Assembly: GCF_000234665.1 (NCBI RefSeq) | Contig: NC_018331.1 | Coordinates: 682,001-746,000, forward strand | Length of the DNA stretch: 64,000 nt | Source of the DNA: Leishmania mexicana MHOM/GT/2001/U1103 | Lineage: Eukaryota > Euglenozoa > Kinetoplastea > Trypanosomatida > Trypanosomatidae | Reading direction: 5' to 3' | Made by a program: the position numbers and the translations under genes | In this document: piece by piece, positions 52,401-62,545 of the stretch | Numbering within the stretch: the first letter of the stretch is position 1 | Layout: every line of letters begins with the position of its first letter | The notes under the pieces: generated by a model | What the model was told of the DNA's origin: nothing | Databases searched by the model: none | Seen by the model: the letters and a program-made list of their open reading frames with translations, nothing else

Positions 52401-52561
52401 CCCCGACGCTCGCGCTGCGCCGGTGGTGGTGACGGCGCATCACTGGAGATCTCTGAAATAAACGCTGCCGCGTACCTCCGCCTCGGCGGCGATCGACCCT
52501 GGTACGCGAATGCCGCGAGGTCTACCGTAGCCGCTGCTGCGGTGTAGTGAACAGATGGCAT
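49421..52561 (-). CDS. Hypothetical protein with Cys cluster and coiled coil
   Basis: A 1046-residue protein of unknown function. Most of it is low-complexity and probably disordered, rich in Ser, Arg, Pro and His. Two ordered islands can be seen. At about 203-265 a Cys/His cluster (CWMCEAWC, then LCSPC, then H...CHH) resembles a worn B-box-type zinc-binding module, directly followed by a helical region with KLLLELMARKVVRSCERMQS (about 280-440). At about 820-930 a coiled coil runs through QRRVLHEQQLRREAKEAMLA and on to a leucine-rich end (VVVRQLLRVRFGVALLW). No catalytic motif, membrane segment or signal peptide was noticed. A scaffold or cytoskeletal role is possible but not shown. The ATG at 52561 is followed by a normal frame to the TGA at 49421. 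Confidence 0.75.
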   Translation of the reverse strand: MPSVHYTAAAATVDLAAFAYQGRSPPRRRYAAAFISEISSDAPSPPPAQRERRGKPSSSAIASPARAPTLLTHSTAALHGRGHAPPYTSPIRMSANILGDKRHAAPQSNRHTAWLHSPHVASESALDASPQPRTPPRYGSHNARAAVVAGPGGGRHVAGYAGLCRPSAVGFTPSSTPHRAAGAATAVLPQATAALSVPSSAALCWMCEAWCKGGPASTWPEAPALFFARVADAPPVSLLTLCSPCAIAVGGDTHATSQKVLERCHHTPVIRYRTAAYVNAVREYKLLLELMARKVVRSCERMQSIQSSVARQRQEQQRLHAYGAAEERQSYLNPFMDAARMPLTSLSPSIQEKVLSQLLEALEDLLQRDGRAVRLAAAETCLQQERSPLPFSEVMAPRERHVLLEELAHVERQLMSVRSSAMSAVSMPAKPEVSPRSLRERHLYDVPSTSPSNMHGMSDADDGCVVYSPRSPVQPHWSPLRLSVSPSARVVEEAADRLAAVADPRRWLYHHHDRLPGSLHAASVRAHRDTSCRAPHRSRSREWSPPELTSPQRRTRGKYDDRTSNTAGRKDGDNSVFGSHTRASDGIAVLGTRAPAATTAAVLLPFSPAPRHARSTSGNHHREVGSASRADDGSGAEDTRLSRQDETSRRAAAPVVQSRPPLDQDGRRSISAVIETAIWEAYRRPPPMEGESQEPTTHKSGEAGAGDDNDRHRRHGAAAAGTRNPNRDSDLQLWDYFAGRLSTTPQLRVGGGGDGGRGTSPSTSPSVHSHPLAREGRGPVSPRQRSDATSQTRVEAVVAGGFEGQLGDLSSDDTAALQRRVLHEQQLRREAKEAMLAAQAQIAALEMTTNDMAETLLTHRLAVTFRAHLEGMEMLVGRWTRLAQNFCLQKSLLFAEEASVVVRQLLRVRFGVALLWSPRTQQQQLQLGRRLTSPYIEASTSYDEREEELWVNRGEETSDTGQDGSFSSRSDESHRNGAATVANHPLRSTGGEKGVHHHHDRHTDHLSTRSSPERQPLQKSPPSITPTSLSFSFPTNLQLRPLSLRL

Positions 52562-53393
52562 GGATAAAGCAAAGCTCTGATGTGCCCAGCCTCCTTTTTC
52601 TGCAGCAGGTGAACCAGGGGTTTGGTGACGAGGTCACCAAACAACAACAACAAAATCCTTTTTCGTGTACGCTCAGATACACCAAAGCACACCTTGCAGA
52701 CACACTCGGACGGCCAGTCGACTTGACGACCCCACTGCGACCGACAGCTAACCGTGTGTCGATGATGGAATGGTGCGCATGCGTCAATAATGCAAGGTCA
52801 TAGAAAGACGGAGAGAAGAAAGTACACAAGTAATTTTCTTTGCCAAGAACATCTATTTCGAGGCACCATGAAGTGCGAGAGGGCAGGATGAAAGGCGTCG
52901 TTGCGATATAGACGGCAAAGGGCGGAGAGGGAGAGAGGCGGTGGGGGCACACACGGTTCAACAGCGAAACGTTTTATTTTTTTTTTCTTGGCGTGAGGAT
53001 GAGGCACAAAATACATACGCGGTCACATGGAAAAACAGACGGTGGAGGGCTCCGAGCTGGCGGAGAAGTGGTCCGGGGTGATGCTCCCCTCGAGCCGCCT
53101 TCTCTCTTGCTCCCTTCTCTGCGCTTGACGCTCTGTCAAGCGACATGGAGTAGACACCGCAGCCGCCGCTTCACCATCACCACACGAGCCGTCACGTCGT
53201 TTGATCGCCTCGTCTCGCTCCAGCCACATTCCTTCGCGCTACTGCGCGCACCGGGCAAGGCAAGAGGCGGTGTTCTCCCCTCGTTTTCTGCTCGAGTAGT
53301 GGTGCGCAGTGGGCGGGACAGGGGGTGGCAGAGCCCCATCCACTCGCTCCTGCGTTGTGCTCCTTCTCTCTGGGTCGGTGTGTGTGAGCGGCC

Positions 53394-53422
53394 GGAGGAG
53401 GAGGAGGAGGAGGAGGAGGAGG
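53394..53422. repeat. (GGA)n repeat
   Basis: About nine GGA units; purine-only on the plus strand. Confidence 0.85.
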
Positions 53423-53868
53423 TGCGGGTGTGGGTATGCGTGGATGGGCATCCGTTGGCGCAGAAAATGTCCCCTTCTTAGATGTAACGAAGCGGAAGCG
53501 CGCAACACACAAGTGCACGCAGAGCACTGCGAAAGATGAACGACGGAAATAAATAAACGAAGTGACGGCGAAAGCCTCCAGCGAGACTTGTCTGCCTTCC
53601 GTCTCCCCCTCCACACCACGAACAACACCATGGGGTCTTTCTCCGTGCTCGGCGCACATGCCCCATCCCCGTGCGTCCCTCTCCCTACACGAAACCAGCA
53701 CCTCACCGCACGACAACTGTATCACACAGAACGACGAAGTAACGAGAGGTGAGCGGCAGACGGATACCCTAGCAGGCGGACAAGGAGCGGGCTCCGCAGC
53801 TGCTCCGTGAGAACCGCAAGATACGCGCGAGAACCAAGGCAGCCATAGGCGCGAAGAAAAGATAAAGA

Positions 53869-53930
53869 CATATATATATATATATATATATATTGAAAAT
53901 AATCTTATATATATATATAAAGATGAGCGC
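53869..53930. repeat. (TA)n inverted pair
   Basis: Two TA runs (53869-53893 and 53914-53929) separated by a 20-nt spacer; they can pair as a hairpin. Confidence 0.85.
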
Positions 53931-54134
53931 TCCGGTAGTCACCACAAACGTGTGCGTGAACGCCCGCCGTGCACAACGAACAACCACACGCGCCGTGGCG
54001 CGGCAGGGGGGAGGAGAAGGGGGGGCGCCGAATATAAACGTGGAAAAAAGAGCACAAAGAAGACATGTAAAATAAGCATACCTTTGCTTTTTCTCTCTCT
54101 CCACTCACTCAGCGGCCGAGAGACGGCGTGCACA

Positions 54135-54613
54135 CGTGCGGCACCTCTGCTGCCCGCTGTTGTGGTCACCTGTGTCTAACGTGTGCCTCTCCCCCTCCCC
54201 ATCTCCTGCCATACAAGTTCAGCCACACTCTACACACACACATGAACGGCCCCCTGTCACACGCCCCCCCCTTCATCGCGTGGCGCCGCCAACCTTGGGG
54301 TGGCGCAGGCTCCCCCATCAGTTGGCAGTGTGAGGGCCCGGTGGGATACACTCAAGTCGCGCGGACACGTTGCCCATCATGTGGATGGCACAAGCGTGTT
54401 CACTCTTGCAGGTCGCTCCGACGCAACATCATCCAGGGCCGGCCCGCCGACATCCGTAGCGATGTATCGCTCTGACCCCCCGCGCGTCGTGGGTGCTTGG
54501 CCTTGTCGTCACCAGAAGTGGTTCGGCAGTGGCAGGGGTAAGAGGGGGAGGCTCTGCTTAGCTTCCCCACAGAGTCGGGGTGTACTGGGCCCGTGAGGAT
54601 ACCACGCACTGAG
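54135..54613 (+). mobile_element. SIDER-like degenerate retroposon, copy B
   Basis: About 479 bp, roughly 99 percent identical to copy A (29475-29955) and in the same orientation; flanking sequence on both sides is unrelated. It lies about 1.7 kb past the LAMMER kinase stop, in that gene's probable 3'UTR. No open frame is conserved beyond what near-identity forces. Confidence 0.7.
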
Positions 54614-56339
54614 GTGTTACCCCGTCCTCCAGGACCACAGAGAGAGAGACAGGCAGACGCGCAGAGGAAACGGCATATTAAAAAAAAAAGACCACGAAGA
54701 GAGGTGCGTGGTGGTGCTGTGTGAGACAGACACAACGCAAGACCTTAAGTTTCTCTCGCAGAGCGTGGCAGCCAGGAGTACAGAGACAGGAACACACACA
54801 GGAAAGGGATGAGGAGGGGGGGATGAAATGCAGCGGCGTCGGATGCGTGCTTTTTTCCGACTTTGCAATGTTTTTTTTTTTGCTTTCTGTCTTGCTCCAG
54901 TGGCGGTGGTAATCATCTATACACAATCCACAAGCGTGGGCACACGTGGAGAACTGCTTCGGCAGAATGCCCCACTCAAACTTCAAAGGAGACGTGATTG
55001 CGAGAAGCGAGAGAAAGACAAAGAGCAGCAACGCCAGGTCGCTTCACAAATTTTCGAGTCTGCCTCCCTGTGGTTCCGACACCCCTCACCTCCCTCTCGA
55101 TCAATCCTTCGTTACCTTTCTCGTGCATGCACACATACCTTGTTCCACCCGTGCGAAGGCATCGACCCTTCACCATCACCGTCATCGCATGGCGGACCGT
55201 TTCGCCATCATTAAACACTCACTGACAGGGGCGATGAACGGCGAAAAAAAAAGAAAGAAAAGCAACGGAGAGAAAAAGTAGCCCGTCGCCTTCATTCAAC
55301 GTCAGCAGCTTCATCGTCATGGAGCGGGCCAACCGTCACACACAAACGCACACGAGGAGATGGGGATAGGAACAGAGAAACACGCTTGTCGATCGAAGAT
55401 CAACAAGCAAGAGCGAGATGTAGAATGCGTGCGTGCGTGCGAGTTAGTGAGGGAAACAGGAGGGGACGCTGAAAAGGTAAAACACACGAGGCAGCACCTC
55501 CTCTATCACCAACGACAAGCAGCAAGAAGAAAAGAAAACCATGGGAAGACACACACAGGAGGTGGTGGAGGGGCCTTGATGACGCTGTGCAGTATACGAA
55601 ATAATAATAAAACATTTTCGAAATGCAATGGAAGCGAAACGCGGGAAAAGGGAGTTCAGATAGGGGAAGGGGGCGATGAGCACAAACCGGCACACGCACA
55701 CACCAAGACACAAACATCTAATCAAGACCGGCAAGACGAGTGGGGGGAGGGGAAAGGCTGTGACGCAGCAGAGGAACGTGGCACCCAGTGAAGAGGCAGC
55801 ACGGAGAGAAGCGTAGAAAGCTGGAATCGAGAGAGAGACACAGGGACAGAGAGAGCTCAACTTCAGAAAAAAAAAACGAAAAAGATATGCTGGCGAGACG
55901 ATGCGTTTGATGGACAACAAAATTGGGACCCGCCCCAACTGTATGGATATGTCAAAAAAGGGGAGGCACACACGCGCGCGCGCTCATCAGTCACGGCAAC
56001 GACCACAACAACGACATCAACCGACCCACACACACACACCCACCCACAAGTGGAACGCACATACATGGCAAAACACACAGACTGAGGAACCCAGCGTGGC
56101 AGCAGCCCTTGCATTTCCGTCCTCCGCTTTGCGCGTGTCTTGTCCATTTCGTCCTGAGCGCTGCAGAAGGGCCACGGAGAAAGTGAGGACCGAGGAGAGA
56201 GAGGGAGGGGGCTGAAACCGAAAAGATGGGAAGCCCTGAGCCCGTCAGCTGACCCGCCGTGTTCGCCACACGGTGAAACGCTTGATGGCCGTATGGCGGA
56301 AGAGAAAAGGCGGGGTCGGAGGGTGTCTCATAAACCCGT

Positions 56340-59300
56340 CTAGGGTAGCGGTATGGGCGACGCAGAAGAGCACGACGACACGTTCTCGTCGTGCTGCTTC
56401 GAAATATGGGAGTTATCGGAGGTGTCGCGGGTCTGCTCGCCGCTGTCCTCGGCACCCGGCGACGACGACGCCGCACGGCTGGCTTGGGAGAGGGAGGATG
56501 TCGAGGGTCGAGGAACAATAATACGCTTCAGAGTGCGGGCGTCGCGGCGGTGCTTGGGCTGCGAAGCTGTAGGCTGAGTCAAGGCATCCGCGCCAATTGT
56601 ATGCACAGGTGCGTTGACCGTTCTGCCGCACAAGCTGACCGCGTTCAAGGTACCAAAGCTCGTGTTATAGTCCTGCTTCGGCAAGGAGATGGCAGCCGCG
56701 TTCGCTTTGAGGCTGACTGATGCCGCAGTCGAGCCTGAAGCCTTCGGACGGATAGTGGACGCTACAGACGTGCCAAACGGCTGCCGATGTATTGAGCTGC
56801 GCGTTGGCACTACTGCCGACCGCATGTGTCGCGGTACTATAGAGATGGGCAACTTGCTCGGGCCTGCACCAGTGCTCGCCACCGCTGTCGATGGCTGCTG
56901 CTGCGCCTGTGTCTGCGAAGGCGGCTGGTAGTGCGGTTGCACCGGCAGCGGCACCGTCACAATCGGTATTACCTCCCTGCCGATCGCGCTGATGGACGAG
57001 CCGGCGGTCATCAGCGGTGGTGAAATGCCACGGGGAGGGCCGGTGCGCTGATACATCGCTGATGTCTTTGGCGACATAGTCGGAAAGGCGCTTCTATGCG
57101 GGCTGCGCACAGCCCCTGCACTCACACCATCCGTCGACGAGCGCAGCGAGTTGGCGTTTTCTGCCCCTGGTACAACTGCATTGCGCGGCGACCGCGACAC
57201 AGCCTGCAAAGGGGTGCTCACAGATGAGCCCGAGGTGGCAGCCGGGTAAGGCGGCGTGGCGGAACCTGACTTGTTGGACCCGCCCATGTTGAAGTTGCTG
57301 TCCAGACGACCTCTGGTGCCGACGTTTGTGAGGGGAGCGGTGGCCGAACCGGAACACTTCGCTCCCGCAGCCGCATTGAAAGAGATGTTGGTTCTCACCG
57401 ACGAGGGCGGGGGTCGCGGCGACGGGCCAGGCGATGTGCTGTGGTGCTTCAAGCTCAGCGACTTCACCCTGACGCTGCTGCTGCCGCTGTTGTGAGCCGA
57501 AGCCCCGTGCCGTCCGCCTTCCCCGTAAGCCTTATTAGGCAGTGTGAAAGCAGGCGTTACTCCTGCTGGTGCAGCGGCGGCAATAGCCGGCAGCGGCGAT
57601 GACACACTACAAGTAGGTGGGTGGTCCAACAGCAGCAGCGACCTCCGTGGCATGTGCAGGCCCGGCGGCTGCGATGCAGCTGTGCAACCCGCCTCCTCTG
57701 TCGTCGTCTCCGATAGAGCGTGGCTGTTGCTGCCGGAGAGGCGCACAAGGCCGTGCGTCGGCTGGTAGGGGAGATGCGGTGACGGATGGAGCACCGCCGA
57801 CAGTGGCGGACTCGCGATCGTGTCGGGATTTGCAAGGCGCTCTTTCTCCTGGGAAAGTGACAGCTCGTGGGAGCGAGCAAGAGTGGCAGGCAGGCGCGAT
57901 ATCGTCATGGAGTTCATGGGGGCCACAGGGGTCGATTCTTCAAGTGGTGGGCACGCCGGTGCTGTCGCGGACGTTGCCGCTACTGGTACCGGCCCTGGCT
58001 TTTTCGCGGCGCGCCGCGACGCTGTCACAGGTAGTGATGCGGAGCCCCGCACGTCAGAGACGTCGGACCGCGGTGCCGACTTGAGCCGGTCCACCGACGC
58101 CGTCACCATGGCGAATTGGCTCGCTGAGGAGGACGCCTGACACACATGCGTTGGTGCGGTCGGCGTCGACGCTGGCGTCGCTGACACTGAGGCTCTTGCC
58201 GTCGGTAACCCACGTGCTGATCTGCCGACAGCAGATGTGGTGCATGTTGATGGAGGCGCCATGTGAGGCCGCGAATCCACCGTGGACGGCGGCGCAGCGT
58301 TGCGCGTGCCACCGAAGAAGCCGCTGCAACTGTTCGCGCTGCTCAGCTGCGCGCGCGAGAGGGGGACGGTGCTGAACAGTTCATGGGAATTCTCATCTGA
58401 TTCGACAGCTAGCACAGCAGGCGGGGACGCGACAGAGCCCTCTGTGGTGGATCGTGGGCCCATGAGAGACGACGGCGACCGCGCAGAAGGCGAAAGCTCG
58501 CGCGGACTGTATAGCCCGTCGCTCAGCTGCGATGACCGGGGTTTGTGCTGGGACGGCGGCAGCGGTGTCCCGAAAGCAGCGGCGAAGGTTCGCTGCCCTC
58601 TCTTCACCGGCACATTAGCGAGGGTCGACCCCGGTGGCGCCTCCAAACCTCGCCACTCGCTGCTTGAAATGCTCAACCGCGCATTTGACCGGCTCATCAT
58701 GACAGGTGACGATACCCCAGACGTGTCACCTGTCGATGCCTCCACAGGCGGGCGGCAGCGCGCGGGGCTGCGGTAGTCAGTGGCGCGGGGACTACCATCT
58801 GAGTTGTACAAGCTGTTGAGGCAGTTCTCGTTCGTCGGCGACGCAATGGAGTCCCGGAGCTGCACGTTCGGTGACGCAAGCGAAGAGTCGCCGTCATCTA
58901 TATTGTCGCCGCCGGCCCCGTCGGGATCGCTATCCCTCACAAAGGCCAGCGAAGTCGCCAGCGGTGATCCCGCCTGCGTGCGGCCGTGGTCGGCCTCGCC
59001 GCCAGCACCGTCGCCAGCGGTCTCTTTACTGCGACCTTTCGTTGCGCTGCCGACACCGAGGAGCTTGTCACCCACATCCGGGCTGTCTCGCACAACCACC
59101 GACTCTGTTTGCCTGCCCATGCCCACCGCCGTGACGCCGCGCTGGAGGGGCGACGTATAACCTAGAGGCCCGTCGGAAGACAATGACTGCTGGCGAGGAG
59201 TCTTTGTCCCTGTCGCCGCTGCCGGCAGAGGGAGTGTTTTCGGCGACACCACAGACGGCCCGAGCCGCGGGGTGGCCGCCATACCTGCCTCACCCTCCTT

Positions 59301-61523
59301 GGCGGAATTCTTGTGCGACCTGGAGCCAAGCGCCGTGACAGGGTTGCGAGGAGAACGGCCAGCCGCGGAACTGCCCCGCAGCGCTCCGGCACGAAACGCC
59401 TGCTTCGGTGGCGTGGAGATGTTGTCTGAGAGGCAGATGCTGTGACCCAGAGACGGCCCAGTCACCGATGAAGCCTTCACCGTCATCCTCGGTGATCGCG
59501 TGATGGCCGGAGAGAGAGTCTCCAGCAGGCGGCATGCCGTGGCTGACGAGCGTGGCGGTGTGCGATTTGGTCTCTTGGCAGCACTGGGGCCGAGCTGAAG
59601 ATGCTGATGGGGGCTCTTCAGCGGACTCGACACATTTAGTTGGGTACCGCCACCGCCCGTTGCACCGCTGCCACAGCCGTGCTGTGAACCGGAGCTGGTT
59701 CCCTGGTGTGGCGTTATCCTGCGGTTCTTGCCAGCCGGAGACATGGAGCGACCCGAGAGCCTCCCACCTGATCGCCCGCTGCCGCGCTGCCCGCTCTTCG
59801 ACGAGAGCGGCGCTGCGTCATGGTCAGGAGCTAGGGTCGACGCCTTGAGGCGGTGGAGAGCAAGCTGCGACACGAGCGCCGCGCTCCGTGTGGAGGTGGA
59901 GTGGTGGCTATTCACGCACGGGCGTTGGTGCGGCACCTCCTTGGTCACCACCGCCGTTCTCCACAACAGACTCCTGCTGTGATGCCTGCCACCACTTTTC
60001 ACTACCGGCACGCTGGCCGCCCGCCCGCGAACTTTGGCAGCCTTGGAAGCCCGCTTTTTACCCAGCGACGTCGTGGACGGCGCAGAGACACTAGGCGCAG
60101 CGAAGCTGTTCGTATCCTCGGCTGTTGCCGAAGTCGCTGAAGTGGTGGCGGTAGCCTTCATGGCTGCGGTGTCCCTGGGAGTGCCAGCGGACGCCTGGCT
60201 GCCAAAGTGTGACGAGGAGCCAGCGGCTGGTGACGCCTCTGCTGGCCCTGGAGCGGGGGCGACCTCCGCATTTGTGGAGGCCTCTAAGCGGCTACCCGCC
60301 ATCTTGTTGCCACTCGCTTCAGCGCTTGTGTGATTTTGGTGATGGTGCCTGTGCGAGGAGCAGCCGTTCTTCGCGTCGGCGGTGATGTGCTCGAGCGTGT
60401 TGTGGCCGCTGCAGCCAGTAAGCCGCGGGCTCGTGCTGTCTCCAGGAACCGCAGCTCTGGGTGAGTGGCGGCACTGTTGACGTTCCTCGGCAGCTGCGTC
60501 TGCCTGTCGCTGTCGCTCCTTGCGAGCGACGCGGACTCTATCGAAGATGGGCAAAGCCAGTGCCTCGGGTGCTGTCATGCGCTCATCTGGGTTGTATGTG
60601 AGGAGCCCCTTCAGCAAGTGAAGAAAGTCACGGTCATCTTTAAACATGTCGCGTATTGGCGTCAGTCGGCACTTCGAAAATCGAATAACGTCCGGGGTGG
60701 ACAGGAAGTCGCCGCGCGAGTTAAAGTACTTGCTCGAGTACTTGGAGTGTTTGGAGAAGGCCTCCGGCAGGCGCCCAATGCGGCGGTCCATCATGTGCAG
60801 GTGAGTCAGGTCGTCGCGGCTTTCGAACAGGCGGTGGCCGATGGCCACCTCGTAGAGGATGCAGCCTATACTCCACACGTCCGCCGCGTAGTGCCACTTG
60901 TTGCCCAGCAACACCTCCGGTGCACGGTATGGACGCGTGGAGATGAGGTCAGAGTCTAGCTTGTCCATACGCCAGAGTGACGCACTCCCAAAGTCGCAGA
61001 CAACCCACTCGTCACCCATCGAATTGTCGGCGACGTTTCTGTCGGCGATGAGGATGTTCTCCGGCTTGAGGTCGGTGTGCACCATATGGCACTGGAAGTG
61101 CACAAAGGCCATCGTCTCCAGCAAGTCGTAGCTGAACTCGAGCAGCTTCTCATACGTGACGACGCCGCGGTTGACGCCAAGGCGCCGACTTCGCAGACAT
61201 GGTCCGTGCAACGGCATAATGAACACGGGGCATTCCTGCCAAACAAAGCACTCGTACATCTTCGACACACGCGCGCTGCGGTTCTTGTCGTGCTCGTGCA
61301 GCACAATCAGCATCTGCTTCTCGTACTTGGCGTCGCTGCTGTACTCCTTCTTTATCACCTTCATCGCCAGCGGATTGCGTCGCTGATCTTTGATCGGTAG
61401 CTGCAGGTCAATGACGCGGTACACCTTCGAAAAGTTGCCAGAGCCGATGGAAGTGACGACCTCGTAGTGGTTCTTCACCAGTGCCCCCTTATCGAGTCGA
61501 ATATGCTCCCCCCGTGACGTCAT
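56340..61523 (-). CDS. LAMMER/CLK-type dual-specificity kinase with long disordered tail
   Basis: A 1727-residue protein. The kinase domain occupies about residues 20-335: IGSGNFSKVY P-loop, AMKVIKK lysine, HTDLKPENIL catalytic loop (about 148; the Thr after His is typical of CLK/LAMMER kinases), CDFGSA, TRPYRAPEVLLG, and THLHMMDRRIGRLP at about 241, a variant of the EHLAMMERxxGxxP signature that names the family. CLK kinases phosphorylate SR-type splicing factors in the nucleus and often autophosphorylate on Tyr; in trypanosomatids the substrates could be trans-splicing or RNA-binding factors, which is inference. The remaining 1390 residues are Ser/Thr/Pro/Ala-rich, without a domain, but full of Ser-Pro sites in contexts such as RSPRN, RSPRM and TMSPK. 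The ATG at 61523 is close to the kinase domain, so there is almost no N-terminal extension. Confidence 0.88.
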   Translation of the reverse strand: MTSRGEHIRLDKGALVKNHYEVVTSIGSGNFSKVYRVIDLQLPIKDQRRNPLAMKVIKKEYSSDAKYEKQMLIVLHEHDKNRSARVSKMYECFVWQECPVFIMPLHGPCLRSRRLGVNRGVVTYEKLLEFSYDLLETMAFVHFQCHMVHTDLKPENILIADRNVADNSMGDEWVVCDFGSASLWRMDKLDSDLISTRPYRAPEVLLGNKWHYAADVWSIGCILYEVAIGHRLFESRDDLTHLHMMDRRIGRLPEAFSKHSKYSSKYFNSRGDFLSTPDVIRFSKCRLTPIRDMFKDDRDFLHLLKGLLTYNPDERMTAPEALALPIFDRVRVARKERQRQADAAAEERQQCRHSPRAAVPGDSTSPRLTGCSGHNTLEHITADAKNGCSSHRHHHQNHTSAEASGNKMAGSRLEASTNAEVAPAPGPAEASPAAGSSSHFGSQASAGTPRDTAAMKATATTSATSATAEDTNSFAAPSVSAPSTTSLGKKRASKAAKVRGRAASVPVVKSGGRHHSRSLLWRTAVVTKEVPHQRPCVNSHHSTSTRSAALVSQLALHRLKASTLAPDHDAAPLSSKSGQRGSGRSGGRLSGRSMSPAGKNRRITPHQGTSSGSQHGCGSGATGGGGTQLNVSSPLKSPHQHLQLGPSAAKRPNRTPPRSSATACRLLETLSPAITRSPRMTVKASSVTGPSLGHSICLSDNISTPPKQAFRAGALRGSSAAGRSPRNPVTALGSRSHKNSAKEGEAGMAATPRLGPSVVSPKTLPLPAAATGTKTPRQQSLSSDGPLGYTSPLQRGVTAVGMGRQTESVVVRDSPDVGDKLLGVGSATKGRSKETAGDGAGGEADHGRTQAGSPLATSLAFVRDSDPDGAGGDNIDDGDSSLASPNVQLRDSIASPTNENCLNSLYNSDGSPRATDYRSPARCRPPVEASTGDTSGVSSPVMMSRSNARLSISSSEWRGLEAPPGSTLANVPVKRGQRTFAAAFGTPLPPSQHKPRSSQLSDGLYSPRELSPSARSPSSLMGPRSTTEGSVASPPAVLAVESDENSHELFSTVPLSRAQLSSANSCSGFFGGTRNAAPPSTVDSRPHMAPPSTCTTSAVGRSARGLPTARASVSATPASTPTAPTHVCQASSSASQFAMVTASVDRLKSAPRSDVSDVRGSASLPVTASRRAAKKPGPVPVAATSATAPACPPLEESTPVAPMNSMTISRLPATLARSHELSLSQEKERLANPDTIASPPLSAVLHPSPHLPYQPTHGLVRLSGSNSHALSETTTEEAGCTAASQPPGLHMPRRSLLLLDHPPTCSVSSPLPAIAAAAPAGVTPAFTLPNKAYGEGGRHGASAHNSGSSSVRVKSLSLKHHSTSPGPSPRPPPSSVRTNISFNAAAGAKCSGSATAPLTNVGTRGRLDSNFNMGGSNKSGSATPPYPAATSGSSVSTPLQAVSRSPRNAVVPGAENANSLRSSTDGVSAGAVRSPHRSAFPTMSPKTSAMYQRTGPPRGISPPLMTAGSSISAIGREVIPIVTVPLPVQPHYQPPSQTQAQQQPSTAVASTGAGPSKLPISIVPRHMRSAVVPTRSSIHRQPFGTSVASTIRPKASGSTAASVSLKANAAAISLPKQDYNTSFGTLNAVSLCGRTVNAPVHTIGADALTQPTASQPKHRRDARTLKRIIVPRPSTSSLSQASRAASSSPGAEDSGEQTRDTSDNSHISKQHDENVSSCSSASPIPLP

Positions 61524-62115
61524 CCTCTCCTTCTTGTCAGGGGAGGAGGAGGAGGAGAAAAGTGGTGGCTACGCCTGAGCTGAGGAAGAGGACACGTTCA
61601 CAGAGCGGAAGGAAGTGGCCAGATGCGACACTGCAACCCAATTCAAAGGAATTGGGCACCGCTGTCAGGGATGTCGTCCTCACCCCTGCAGCTCAACGAA
61701 ACAGAACAAAAGAAAATAAATCTTGTACACCGCTGTTGTGGCTGCGTGCTCCTCAATACTTTTCTCCCTTCGCCAGTGTGGGCAAGAGAGAGAGGATGCA
61801 CGAGGAGGGGGGAGGGGAGGACGCAAGAAGTAGTTGAAGAGTATGCGTCAGTCCACGTCGGCAGACAAGTGGGAAAAAAAGGGAGCAAGGAAGCGTAGAG
61901 GTGAATGCGTGTGCGTGCATGTATCTGCTGTGCGTGAGGTGCCTGCGCTCTTTTCACGTGACGATACACGCACACACACACACACACGTGCACACGAACA
62001 TGCGCACATAGGTACGCGTAAAACGCACCACACCCCACCACCGGAAGAAAAAGAGGGATGCGCCGATTCGGCGCCAGCAGTGAGGGGGCACAACGGAAAA
62101 TAGACCCCCGATAAA

Positions 62116-62183
62116 AGCGAGAGCGCGAGAGGGGCGGCGGAAGAGACACGAGTGTCGCTGCAGCCGCCCCTCTCGCTCTCGCT
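62116..62183. repeat. Inverted repeat / long hairpin
   Basis: AGCGAGAGCGCGAGAGGGGC (62116-62135, continuing GGC) pairs with the reverse complement of GCCGCCCCTCTCGCTCTCGCT (62163-62183), 21 bp with one 2-nt bulge. The 24-nt loop contains a smaller palindrome, GACACGAGTGTC. It would fold in the 5' region of the LAMMER kinase transcript or the upstream gene's 3' end. Confidence 0.8.
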
Positions 62184-62501
62184 CCTTCGGTGTGTGCGTG
62201 TGTGTGCGCCCGGCTGAGGAATCCCATTTTACATCCCTCTGTGCACCCTGGGGGGCAGGCGATGTGGTATGAGAGAGATAAGGAAAACGCGCCAAGAGCG
62301 GCATTTTCCTCTCGTGCGTCACACCCGTAGTGTAAGAGAGAGCCCGCAGCTCGCATTGCTGGCATTTCCTTTGCCGTTGTTTGTGTGCGCGTTGCTGTAT
62401 GGATGGCGCTCCTTGATTTATTCGAAATAAACTGTCGAGCATTCCTCATCTTTTCCCGCGCCTTTACCGTTCCACCTTCCGCGGAGCTGGACCCTTACGT
62501 G

Positions 62502-62504
<3 letters not shown>

Positions 62505-62542
<38 letters not shown>
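62505..62542. repeat. (GT)n microsatellite
   Basis: Nineteen GT units, uninterrupted. Confidence 0.9.

Positions 62543-62545
<3 letters not shown>

Larger units (their letters stand above)
52562..56339 (-). other. Spacer between the LAMMER kinase and the hypothetical gene
   Basis: No coding gene. It contains the kinase 3'UTR with SIDER-like copy B (54135-54613), a GGA repeat (53394-53422), a (TA)n block (53869-53930) and A-rich plus-strand stretches near 52975-52990 that act as polypyrimidine tract for the hypothetical gene. Confidence 0.6.
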
